Shown here: one piece after another, positions 14,800-21,501 of the stretch
Numbering within the stretch: position 1 is the first letter of the stretch
How the letters are laid out: every line of letters starts with the position of its first letter
DNA from: Pseudomonadota bacterium
GTDB taxonomy: Bacteria; Pseudomonadota; Gammaproteobacteria; Steroidobacterales; Steroidobacteraceae
Assembly: GCA_021787615.1 (NCBI GenBank)
Contig: JAJYLP010000040.1
Span: 1 to 32,609, forward strand
Direction of reading: 5' to 3'
Length of the DNA: 32,609 bases
Notes under the pieces: model-generated
Databases searched by the model: none
The model's input: only the letters and a program-made list of their open reading frames with translations
Told to the model about the DNA's origin: nothing
Translations under genes and position numbers: made by a program

Positions 14800-16806
14800 A
14801 TGTTCAAGCGTCTGCTCATCGCCAACCGCGCCGAAATCGCCTGCCGCATCCTGCGCACCGCGCGGCGCATGGGCATTGCCACCATCGCCGTGTACTCCGA
14901 TGCCGACGCCGATGCGCGCCACGTACGCCTGGCCGATCAGGCCGTGCGCATCGGTCCGCCGCCGGCGGCGCAGAGTTATCTCGACGTCGAGGCCATCATC
15001 GCGGCGGCGCGCTCAAGCGGCGCCGAGGCGATCCATCCGGGTTATGGCTTTCTCTCCGAGAATGCCCGCCTTGCCGAGGCGTGCCGCGAGGCGGGCCTCA
15101 CCTTCGTCGGACCGCCGCCCGAGGCCATCGAGGCGATGGGCTCGAAGAGCCTCGCCAAGGCGCGCGTCCGTGCGGCGGGCATTGCGGTGCTGCCGGGCTA
15201 CGAGGGCGAGCGCCAGGATCTTCAGTATCTCGAGGCGCGCGCGCTCGAGGCGGGGCTGCCGCTCATCGTCAAGCCGGCCGCCGGCGGCGGCGGCAAGGGC
15301 ATGTACGTGGTGCGCGCCCCGGAGGAGCTGCCCGGCGCTCTCGGCGCGGCACGCCGCCTCGCCGAGAGCAGCTTCGGGGACGGCACATTGCTGATCGAGC
15401 GCCTCCTGCCGCAGCCGCGCCACATCGAGGTGCAGGTGTTTGCCGATGAGCACGGCGCGTGCATTCATCTCGGCGAGCGGGACTGCTCGGTGCAGCGGCG
15501 CCACCAGAAGCTCATCGAGGAGGCGCCGGCGCCTGGGCTGGCGGACGGGCTGCGCGAGCGGCTGCGCGCGGCGGCGGTCGAGATAGCACGCGGCATCGGC
15601 TACCGCGGCGCCGGCACGGTGGAGTTTCTCTTCGACGGCAGCGAGTTCTATTTCCTCGAAATGAACACCCGCCTGCAGGTCGAGCACACCGTCACCGAGG
15701 CGGTGACCGGGCTCGACCTCGTCGAATGGCAGCTGCGCGTCGCGGCCGGGGAGCCGCTGCCGCTCACGCAGCAGCAGGTGCGCTTCAGCGGGCACGCCAT
15801 CGAGGCGCGGGTGTGCGCGGAGGATCCGTGGCGGCAGTTCCTGCCGAGCGCCGGCACGCTCGTGCTTGCCGAGTGGCCGCAGGGCGAGGGCGTGCGGGTC
15901 GATGCCGGGTTCGAGAGCGGCGATACGGTGCCGGCCGTGTACGACTCGCTGCTCGGCAAGGTGATCGCCTGGGCCCCTGAGCGCACTGAAGCGGCCGGCG
16001 TGCTCGCCAGCGCGCTCGGGCACACCCGCCTCGCCGGCGTGCGCAGCAACGAGCGGTGGCTTGCACGCATTCTGCGCTCGGACGTGTTCCTCGAGGCTCG
16101 CCACAGCGTGGCACTGCTTGAGGAACGGGGCGCCGAGTTCAGCTCGCCCGAGGCGCTGCCGGATGCGATGCTGGTGCTGGCTGCGCTCACGCTGTTCGAG
16201 CCGGGGCGCACCGCCAATCCCTGGTCGGCCGGCGACGGTTTCTCGCCGAGCCTGCCCGGCGCCTTCGGGGTGACGCTGCGCGCCGGCGAGGGCGCCTGGC
16301 GGATCACCTTCGCTTGCCAGAGCGGCGGGCCGCGCAGCGCGCTGATCGAGGAGCTCGAAGCGGATGCGCCCGGGGCGAAGGGCGAGGGGCGCCGCCTTGC
16401 GCTGAGCGAGACGCACTGCTCGGCCGACACGGTCGAGGCACGGATCGGGGCGCTGCGCGAGCGCGCTCGGTTTTTGCGCCAGGGCGGCAGCGTGCACCTC
16501 TGGCTCGGGGCGGCGCATCAGGAGTTCGAGATCGACGATCCGCGCGAGCGCTCGTTCGCCGCGGCCCACGCCACCGGCGGGCTCACGACTCCGCTGCCCG
16601 GTGTGGTCGTGGCGGTGAATGTCGAGATCGGGCAGACGGTGAGCCGCGGCGAGACGCTGATGGTCATCGAGGCGATGAAGATGGAGCACGGCATCAGCGC
16701 GCCGTTCGCCGGGCGCGTCAGGCATATTCATTTCGCGCTCGGCGAGCGCGTGCCCGAGGGCAGCGAGCTGCTGACCCTGTCGCCGGCCGACGACGCCGCC
16801 AGTTAG
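14800..16806 (+). CDS. liuD: 3-Methylcrotonyl-CoA carboxylase, alpha (biotin-carrying) subunit
   Basis: A 668-residue protein. The biotin carboxylase domain (residues 1-450) begins MFKRLLIANRAEIACRILRT and includes the ATP-grasp glycine loop KPAAGGGGKGMYVV, the EVQVFADEHG strand and EMNTRLQVEHTVTE. A linker domain follows. The C-terminal biotinyl domain (about 600-668) has the biotin-accepting lysine in VIEAMKMEHGISAPFAGRV. It carboxylates biotin with ATP and bicarbonate and forms the holoenzyme with the beta subunit. A GTG at 14788 overlaps the beta stop (GTGA), but ATG 14800 gives the conserved N-terminus. The enoyl-CoA hydratase (liuC) that often lies between the two subunits is absent, as is HMG-CoA lyase. 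Confidence 0.93.
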   Translation: MFKRLLIANRAEIACRILRTARRMGIATIAVYSDADADARHVRLADQAVRIGPPPAAQSYLDVEAIIAAARSSGAEAIHPGYGFLSENARLAEACREAGLTFVGPPPEAIEAMGSKSLAKARVRAAGIAVLPGYEGERQDLQYLEARALEAGLPLIVKPAAGGGGKGMYVVRAPEELPGALGAARRLAESSFGDGTLLIERLLPQPRHIEVQVFADEHGACIHLGERDCSVQRRHQKLIEEAPAPGLADGLRERLRAAAVEIARGIGYRGAGTVEFLFDGSEFYFLEMNTRLQVEHTVTEAVTGLDLVEWQLRVAAGEPLPLTQQQVRFSGHAIEARVCAEDPWRQFLPSAGTLVLAEWPQGEGVRVDAGFESGDTVPAVYDSLLGKVIAWAPERTEAAGVLASALGHTRLAGVRSNERWLARILRSDVFLEARHSVALLEERGAEFSSPEALPDAMLVLAALTLFEPGRTANPWSAGDGFSPSLPGAFGVTLRAGEGAWRITFACQSGGPRSALIEELEADAPGAKGEGRRLALSETHCSADTVEARIGALRERARFLRQGGSVHLWLGAAHQEFEIDDPRERSFAAAHATGGLTTPLPGVVVAVNVEIGQTVSRGETLMVIEAMKMEHGISAPFAGRVRHIHFALGERVPEGSELLTLSPADDAAS

Positions 16807-16822
16807 GTTCAAGTTGGGTTCA
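16806..16822 (+). promoter_or_regulatory. GGTTCA-N5-GGTTCA direct repeat (PhoP/OmpR-class box)
   Basis: Two identical hexamers, GGTTCA at 16806-16811 and 16817-16822, are separated by 5 bases, so the repeat period is 11 bp. This matches the format of PhoP boxes (GGTTTA-N5-GGTTTA) and other OmpR-family sites. It lies 48 bases upstream of the glycine-zipper gene start, and its first base is the last base of the carboxylase stop codon. Confidence 0.5.
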
Positions 16823-16870
16823 GTTTCCCGGGACGACAATCGGCCTCGTCCGTCAGGGGAGCGTGAGCCC

Positions 16871-17419
16871 ATGAACAAGTCATTTCTGATCGGCGCGACC
16901 ACGGGCGGGGCGCTTGCGGTGGTCGTCGGCGCCGGCGCGATGGTCAGCCACACGCTGATGCATCCGGCCCCGCGCTATGCCGAGGTCGTGCAGGTGGTGC
17001 CGCTGACGCGCACCGTGGTGAGTCCGCGGCGGGTGTGCCGGGATGAGCGCATCGAGCGCACCCGCCCGGCGAGCGATACCCACCGGGTCATCGGCAGCAT
17101 CGCCGGGGCGCTCCTCGGCGGGCTGCTCGGCCATCAGGTCGGCGACGGCAGCGGGCGCGCTCTGGCGACGGTGGCCGGGGCGGCCGCGGGCGGCTACGCC
17201 GGCGATCGGATCGAGGCGCGCATGCAGCGCGGGGACACCTACACCACGACCGTGCGCCGCTGCGCCACCGTCTACGACCGCACCGTGCGCTCGGAGGGCT
17301 ATCGGGTCCGCTACCGCCTCGGCGGCAAGACCGGCACCGTGCGCATGGACCACGACCCGGGCCAGCGCATCCCGGTGCGCAACGGCCACCTCCTGCTCAA
17401 CGCCGCGCAGCCGAGCTGA
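16871..17419 (+). CDS. Glycine-zipper 2TM-domain envelope protein
   Basis: A 182-residue protein. An uncleaved or signal-type hydrophobic N-terminus (residues 5-30, GATTGGALAVVVGAGAMVSH) is followed by a polar stretch. A glycine-zipper pair then occupies about residues 74-118: VIGSIAGALLGGLLGHQVGD, followed by ATVAGAAAGGYAGDRIEARM. This is the PF05433-type domain found in rickettsial 17-kDa antigen and SlyB-like proteins. The C-terminal part (CATVYDRTVRSEGYRVRYRL) resembles the beta-rich domain attached to it in many gammaproteobacteria. There is no lipobox cysteine, so it is probably a membrane-anchored rather than lipidated envelope protein. A GGGGAG precedes the ATG by about 10 bases. Envelope-stress control is suggested by the upstream direct repeat. 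Its end overlaps the glycosylase gene by 23 bases. Confidence 0.78.
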   Translation: MNKSFLIGATTGGALAVVVGAGAMVSHTLMHPAPRYAEVVQVVPLTRTVVSPRRVCRDERIERTRPASDTHRVIGSIAGALLGGLLGHQVGDGSGRALATVAGAAAGGYAGDRIEARMQRGDTYTTTVRRCATVYDRTVRSEGYRVRYRLGGKTGTVRMDHDPGQRIPVRNGHLLLNAAQPS

Positions 17420-17981
17420 GCGGGCGCCGCCCGGAGACGAACGGGGAGTCGCGGTCGAAGAACCGCCACGGCCGGCGGGCCCACTCGCCGGCATAGTCGA
17501 CACCGATCCGCGCGCTGCGCCCGATGCGCACGGCCCGAGCGCTGCGCTGAGGCTCGATCCACAGCTGCCTGCCGCACAGGTCCACCCCGTTCGAGCGCCG
17601 GTCGATGCCCATCGCCCGACATAACAACCCCGGTCCCGAGGCGCGCGCGCTGAGTCCGGCGAGCGGCTCGAGGGCGCGCAGCAGCACCGCGTGCGGGACG
17701 CCTTCGGCGGCGGTGACGACGTTCAGGCAGTGCCACATGCCGTAGATGAGATAGACATAGGCATGCCCCGGCGGACCGAACATGACTTCGGTGCGCGACG
17801 TGCGCCCACGCGAGGAGTGCGCCGCCCGGTCCTCGGGCCCTTGGTACGCCTCGGTCTCGACGATGCGTCCGATGCGCAGCGTGCCGTCGAAGCGGTGCAC
17901 CAGGTGCATGCCGATCAGCGCACGCGCCACCGTGAGGGTGTCCTGCACGTAGAAACCACGATCGAGCCGGGATGAGCGCAT
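17397..17981 (-). CDS. DNA-3-methyladenine glycosylase (AAG/MPG family)
   Basis: A 194-residue base-excision repair enzyme that removes 3-methyladenine and other alkylated or deaminated purines. Family motifs: the N-terminal RGFYVQDTLTVARALIGMHL, the catalytic Glu of GRIVETEAYQGPEDRAAHS, the damage-intercalating region SRGRTSRTEVMFGPPGHAYV with YLIYGMWHCLNVV, and the base-pocket segment LEPLAGLSARASGPGLLCRA. ATG 17981 gives MRSSRLDRGFYVQ; earlier starts add unsupported residues. Length fits the bacterial family. It converges with the glycine-zipper gene (23-base overlap) and is divergent from the L,D-transpeptidase gene. Confidence 0.92.
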   Translation of the reverse strand: MRSSRLDRGFYVQDTLTVARALIGMHLVHRFDGTLRIGRIVETEAYQGPEDRAAHSSRGRTSRTEVMFGPPGHAYVYLIYGMWHCLNVVTAAEGVPHAVLLRALEPLAGLSARASGPGLLCRAMGIDRRSNGVDLCGRQLWIEPQRSARAVRIGRSARIGVDYAGEWARRPWRFFDRDSPFVSGRRPLSSAARR

Positions 17982-18046
17982 CGTGCCGCATGTTACAATG
18001 GCGGGGCCGTGCCTCAGGGCCGGGATGCACTCGGAATCCACTCTCC

Positions 18047-19039
18047 ATGCCTCTCACTTCATTGCGCTGCAGGGCAATCTTGGCAGCAGCATTGCTTGCG
18101 GCGATCGCGCTCATGCTCGGCCCGAGCGCCCGCGCCGCGGTATATCGGCTGCCGGCGGATGGCTCGCTCATCGGCAACGACCGCATCGTTCACTCCAAGG
18201 CGTCGGATACCCTGCTCGGCATCGCCCGCCGCTACAGCGTGGGCTACTGGGAGATCCAGGCGGCCAATCCGCGCGTGGACCTGTGGCTGCCGGGGCAGGG
18301 GACGCGGGTGGTGATCCCGGGGCGCTTCATCATCCCGCCGGTGGCGCATACGGGTATCGTGGTCAACCTCCCCGCGCACCGCCTGTTTTATTTCCCGCGC
18401 CCCGGCGAGCACGATGCGCCGGTCGTGATCACCTATCCGGTGAGCCCCGGGGAGAAGGGCTGGGACACGCCGGTCGGGGTGACGCGCATCGTGCGCAAGG
18501 TGCCGCATCCGGTGTGGATCCCGACGCCCTCGATCCTGCGGGCGCACGCCAAGGCGGGCGACCCGATTCCGCGCGTGTGGCCCGCCGGGCCCGATAACCC
18601 CATGGGCGAGTGGGCGCTCGAGACCTCGATGAGCGGCGGGGAGATCTACATCCACGGCACCAACAACCCGATGGCGATCGGGATGGCCGTCACCCACGGG
18701 TGCGTGCGGCTCTACCCGGAGGACATCGCCGCGCTCTTTCCGGTCGTGCCGGTCGGCACTCCCGTCACCATCGTCAACGACCCCATTCTCGCGACGCTTC
18801 AGGACGGGCGGCTGTACCTGTCGATCCACCCCCCGCTGCACAGCCAGGACGTGCCGGCCAAGCCCGACTATGCGGTGATTTCCCGGGTCATCAAACAGGC
18901 CGTCGGCAGCGCGACCGTGGCCGTCGATTGGGCGCGGGTGCGCCGCTTGGCAAAGCAGGCCACCGGCATGCCGGAGCTGATCGGCGTCGAGGCCGGCGCG
19001 ACTGCCGCCCCGGCGCCTCGCCGACACGCTGGGGTGTGA
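18047..19039 (+). CDS. LysM-containing L,D-transpeptidase (YbiS/ErfK type)
   Basis: A 330-residue exported protein. The signal peptide covers residues 1-31 (ILAAALLAAIALMLGPSARA). A LysM domain at about 47-92 contains SDTLLGIARRYSVGYWEIQA and NPRVDLWLPGQG. The YkuD catalytic domain (about 100-245) has His203 in IYIHGTNNPMAIG and catalytic Cys219 in VTHGCVRLYPEDI, with Thr where Ser commonly precedes the HGC. Enzymes of this type form 3-3 crosslinks or attach Braun-type lipoprotein to peptidoglycan. The C-terminal 85 residues form a further conserved tail (LYLSIHPPLHSQDV). ATG 18047 begins the signal peptide. A TACAAT at 17994 lies 47 bases upstream, without a clear -35. Confidence 0.92.
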   Translation: MPLTSLRCRAILAAALLAAIALMLGPSARAAVYRLPADGSLIGNDRIVHSKASDTLLGIARRYSVGYWEIQAANPRVDLWLPGQGTRVVIPGRFIIPPVAHTGIVVNLPAHRLFYFPRPGEHDAPVVITYPVSPGEKGWDTPVGVTRIVRKVPHPVWIPTPSILRAHAKAGDPIPRVWPAGPDNPMGEWALETSMSGGEIYIHGTNNPMAIGMAVTHGCVRLYPEDIAALFPVVPVGTPVTIVNDPILATLQDGRLYLSIHPPLHSQDVPAKPDYAVISRVIKQAVGSATVAVDWARVRRLAKQATGMPELIGVEAGATAAPAPRRHAGV

Positions 19040-19047
19040 GCTCGGTC

Positions 19048-19671
19048 TTAAGAAGCCTCGCTGTCGAGGACCATCCGCACGAGCTGGGCGAAGGACGAGG
19101 CGCCCATCTTCTCCATCACCCGCGCGCGGTGAATCTCCACCGTGCGCTGACTGACGCCGAGGTCCGCCGCGACCACCTTGTTCGGCTTGCCGCGCGTGAT
19201 CAGGTTGAGCACTTCGCGCTCGCGCGGCGTGAGCGAGCCCAGCCGGTCACGGATGCGGTCCTGCTCCTTCAGCTCAAGCCGCGTGCGCTGGTCCTTCTCC
19301 AGGGCGCGCTGCACGCGGTCGAGCAGGTCCTGGTCGCGGAAGGGCTTCTGCAGAAAGTCGAACGCGCCGTGCTGCATCGCCTCGACCGCCATCGGAATGT
19401 CGCCGTGGCCGGTGATGAAGATCACCGGGATGGTCGCCCCGCGCAGATTCAGCAGCTGCTGCAGCTCGAGGCCGCTCATGCCGGGCATGCGCACATCGAG
19501 CACCACGCAGCCGGGCTGACGCGCCTCGTATTGGGCGAGAAACTCCTGGGCGCTGCAGTAAACTGTCGCGGGCAGGCCGACCGACTTCAGCAGCAGCCGC
19601 AAGGAGGCGCGCACCGCCTCGTCATCATCGACGACGAACACGGTGGGTTGCGGTTCGCGGACAGTTTCCAT
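19048..19671 (-). CDS. FixJ-family response regulator
   Basis: A 207-residue two-domain regulator. The receiver domain (residues 10-125) has the acidic pocket VFVVDDDEAVR, phosphoacceptor Asp59 in CVVLDVRMPGMSG, the switch Thr in VIFITGHGDIPMAVEAM, and Lys in GAFDFLQKPF. The C-terminal LuxR-type helix-turn-helix contains LTPREREVLNLITRGKPNKV and GVSQRTVEIHRARVMEKMG. This is the FixJ/TodT architecture. Partner kinases are usually PAS-type and adjacent, but none is here, so it is an orphan; the LytS-like kinase at 6119 belongs to a different pairing class. I chose ATG 19671 (METVREPQPTVFVVDDD); a start at 19737 would add 22 residues without family support. Confidence 0.91.
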   Translation of the reverse strand: METVREPQPTVFVVDDDEAVRASLRLLLKSVGLPATVYCSAQEFLAQYEARQPGCVVLDVRMPGMSGLELQQLLNLRGATIPVIFITGHGDIPMAVEAMQHGAFDFLQKPFRDQDLLDRVQRALEKDQRTRLELKEQDRIRDRLGSLTPREREVLNLITRGKPNKVVAADLGVSQRTVEIHRARVMEKMGASSFAQLVRMVLDSEAS

Positions 19672-19876
19672 CGGGCGTTCACCGTTGGCTGGGTGGGGCC
19701 GTTCGTGGCCCGCGGCGTGCTGGTATGGCATTGGCATTGATGGACACGGGTTGCTTACCTGCGCGAGTATGTTGCCGTCAGGCCGCCCGGCGCGCTAGGT
19801 ATTTTCCGCAAGCGCCCGTGCGGCGGTCAATTGCGGGCGCGATGGCCCTCGAGGCGAGCGTGCCCGGGAGGCCCCT

Positions 19877-20230
19877 GTGGATACAGAAGCGGTACGAGCG
19901 CGGCTGCTGCGGCGGCGCGAGGAGCTGCACAGGCGCGAGAGCGGTGCGAAGGCCGACCTGCGCCACGAGTCCGACCCGCTGAGCGCGGATTTCGCCGAAC
20001 AGGTCACCCAACGGGAAAGCGACGAAGTGCTCGATGCGATCAGCGAGTCGGCGCGCGAGGAGCTGCGCCAGATCCAGGCGGCGCTGCGCCGGCTCGATGC
20101 GGGCCACTACACCAGCTGTGCGGTGTGCGGCGAGCCGATCGAGGAGGCGCGGCTCGCGGCGGTGCCCTACACCGACCGCTGCCGCAGCTGCGCCGAGGGC
20201 GAGCGCTCGGGACCGGCGCATCGGCGATGA
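19877..20230 (+). CDS. DksA/TraR-family zinc-finger protein
   Basis: A 117-residue protein with a coiled-coil N-terminal part (about residues 1-80, rich in Arg, Glu and Ala) and a C4 zinc finger of the pattern Cys-x2-Cys-x17-Cys-x2-Cys (CAVCGEPIEEARLAAVPYTD, ending CRSC). This is the DksA/TraR fold; such proteins enter the RNA polymerase secondary channel and alter promoter choice. It is shorter than true DksA (about 150 residues) and the acidic coiled-coil tip is not clearly conserved, so regulatory activity is not assured. The start is GTG 19877, with GGGAGG at 19866-19871. The stop overlaps the ATG of the SAM hydroxide adenosyltransferase gene (ATGA), implying coupled translation. The 205-base gap upstream shows no convincing promoter. 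Confidence 0.87.
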   Translation: MDTEAVRARLLRRREELHRRESGAKADLRHESDPLSADFAEQVTQRESDEVLDAISESAREELRQIQAALRRLDAGHYTSCAVCGEPIEEARLAAVPYTDRCRSCAEGERSGPAHRR

Positions 20231-21051
20231 GCCCCGGAGGCCGTGTTGCTCCGAGCGGGGTCATCACCATCACCACGGATTTCGGCCACCAGGGCCCCTT
20301 CGTCGGGGTGATGAAGGGGCGGATCCTCGGGCGCTTCCCCGAGGCCCGCCTCATCGATCTGACCCATGAGATCCTGGTGCACTGGCCGGCCGAGGCCGGA
20401 TTCTGGCTGACGCGCGCCTTCCCGTACTTTCCGGCTGGGACCGTGCACGTCGCCGTGGTCGACCCGGGAGTCGGCACTGCGCGGGACATCCTGGCGGTGA
20501 GCGCCGCCGGCCACCTGTTCCTCGCCCCGGACAACGGGCTGCTCGCGCCGCTCGTCTCACGGCACCGTGACGCCGAGGTGGTGCGGCTGCGCCCCTCGGG
20601 GCTCGCCCGGCTCGGCATTGCCCGCGCGAGCGCAACCTTTCACGGGCGGGACATCTTCGCCCCCGTGGCCGCGGAGATTGCCGCCGGACGCTGCCGCGTG
20701 CACGAGCTCGGTGAGCCGGCCGCGCCGGATTCGCTGGTGCCAGCCTGGGTGGATGAGCCGGCTGCCGAGAGCTCAAGCGTGAACGGGGTAGTGATCACCA
20801 TCGATCACTTCGGCAACCTCATCACCAATATCGATGCGGCGCTGATCGAGCGGTTCCGGCTGCCCCTGGTGCATGCCGGGCCGCACGCCTTGCCGCTGCT
20901 GCGCACCTACGGGGACACCGAGCCGGGGCAGTACCTGGCGCTGATCAACTCGTTCGGGGTGCTCGAGATCGCCCGCGCGCAGCACAGCGCGGCCGAAGGA
21001 CTCGGTCTCGGGCGCGGCGCGCCGGTCATCGTGCGGGACCGCACGAACTAA
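20227..21051 (+). CDS. SAM hydroxide adenosyltransferase (DUF62 family)
   Basis: A 274-residue protein of the PF01887 family, which hydrolyses S-adenosylmethionine to adenosine and methionine and is related to fluorinases and chlorinases. Visible motifs: ITITTDFGHQGPFVGVMKG at the N-terminus, HVAVVDPGVGT, LFLAPDNGLLAPLV, TFHGRDIFAPVAAEIAAG, and IDHFGNLITNIDA with LINSFGVLEIARA in the C-terminal domain. The conserved Asp-Arg-His set used for water activation fits the hydrolase class; the fluorinase-specific insert is not seen. ATG 20227 overlaps the DksA-like stop. The physiological role in bacteria is unclear; SAM salvage or control of SAM level is likely. Confidence 0.88.
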   Translation: MSPGGRVAPSGVITITTDFGHQGPFVGVMKGRILGRFPEARLIDLTHEILVHWPAEAGFWLTRAFPYFPAGTVHVAVVDPGVGTARDILAVSAAGHLFLAPDNGLLAPLVSRHRDAEVVRLRPSGLARLGIARASATFHGRDIFAPVAAEIAAGRCRVHELGEPAAPDSLVPAWVDEPAAESSSVNGVVITIDHFGNLITNIDAALIERFRLPLVHAGPHALPLLRTYGDTEPGQYLALINSFGVLEIARAQHSAAEGLGLGRGAPVIVRDRTN

Positions 21052-21062
21052 CCCTTACGGCC

Positions 21063-21108
21063 TCTTGCTCCGGCGGAGGATTTCATTATAGTTCGCTGTC
21101 TTGCTCCG
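21063..21108 (+). promoter_or_regulatory. Candidate promoter between two 10-bp direct repeats
   Basis: TCTTGCTCCG occurs at 21063-21072 and again at 21099-21108, 36 bp apart. Between them TATAGT (21087-21092) is a good -10 element; TTGCTC inside the first repeat (21065-21070) is a weak -35 at 16 bases. The second copy would lie at the start of the transcript. The region (21052-21156) is conspicuously AT-rich for this window and precedes the small PA3496-like gene. Confidence 0.45.
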
Positions 21109-21156
21109 TGCCGAAATTGCTACCTAATTGATTTAACTAAGGATTTGCACCGCTAG

Positions 21157-21375
21157 ATGTCGGAACGAGACAACGAGAGCTTCGATCTCGACGAGGAATT
21201 CCTGAGCGGGAGCGCCGAGGACAGCACCGATTACGATCGGATGCTCGATCGGGTAGACAAGCGCCGGCCCCCACACCCTGGCAAACGCGGCAAGTCCGCG
21301 TGGAGCCGGCTCGAGGAAGTCCTGGCGGACAGGAAGCTCGAGAAGGATCTTCGCGATTTCGACGAAGAGCTCTAG
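21157..21375 (+). CDS. Small charged protein, PA3496-like
   Basis: A 72-residue protein with an acidic N-terminal half (SERDNESFDLDEEFLSG, then AEDSTDYDRMLDRVD), a short basic hinge (KRRPPHPGKRGKSAW) and an amphipathic C-terminal helix (RLEEVLADRKLEKDLRDFD). The W-x-R-[LI]-E-E-x-x-x-[DE]-[RK]-x-L-x-x-x-L-x-D-F-D ending resembles the PA3496 family of short gammaproteobacterial proteins, described in databases only as putative envelope-integrity proteins. There is no signal peptide, membrane segment or cysteine. AAGGA at 21139-21143 is the likely ribosome binding site. It lies 126 bases before lysAC; no motif stands out in that gap. The gene is probably real, but its function is unknown. Confidence 0.65.
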   Translation: MSERDNESFDLDEEFLSGSAEDSTDYDRMLDRVDKRRPPHPGKRGKSAWSRLEEVLADRKLEKDLRDFDEEL

Positions 21376-21501
21376 CGCACGCGCGTCCATAGAGCGGATT
21401 CGTTCGACCCGAGCAGGGCGGCCGGCACACGGCAGCGCCCGGGGGTCTGCTCGGCCCGAGAGTATGCAGCGGCCGCCTCCGCCGCTCGCCCAGGAACCAT
21501 C

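Noticed and set aside
12797-16953. Long minus-strand frames (12797-14653 and 15013-16953) opposite both carboxylase genes.
   Set aside because: Same compositional artefact; the plus-strand products carry full catalytic motifs.
17994-17999. TACAAT as a -10 box for the L,D-transpeptidase gene.
   Set aside because: No acceptable -35 at 15-19 bases; reported only in the gene entry.
19726-19740. Sigma54-like site TGGCAT-N5-TTGA upstream of the DksA-like gene.
   Set aside because: The -12 element lacks the required GC (TTGC), and the -24/-12 positions are 137 bases from the gene; also no enhancer-binding regulator nearby.
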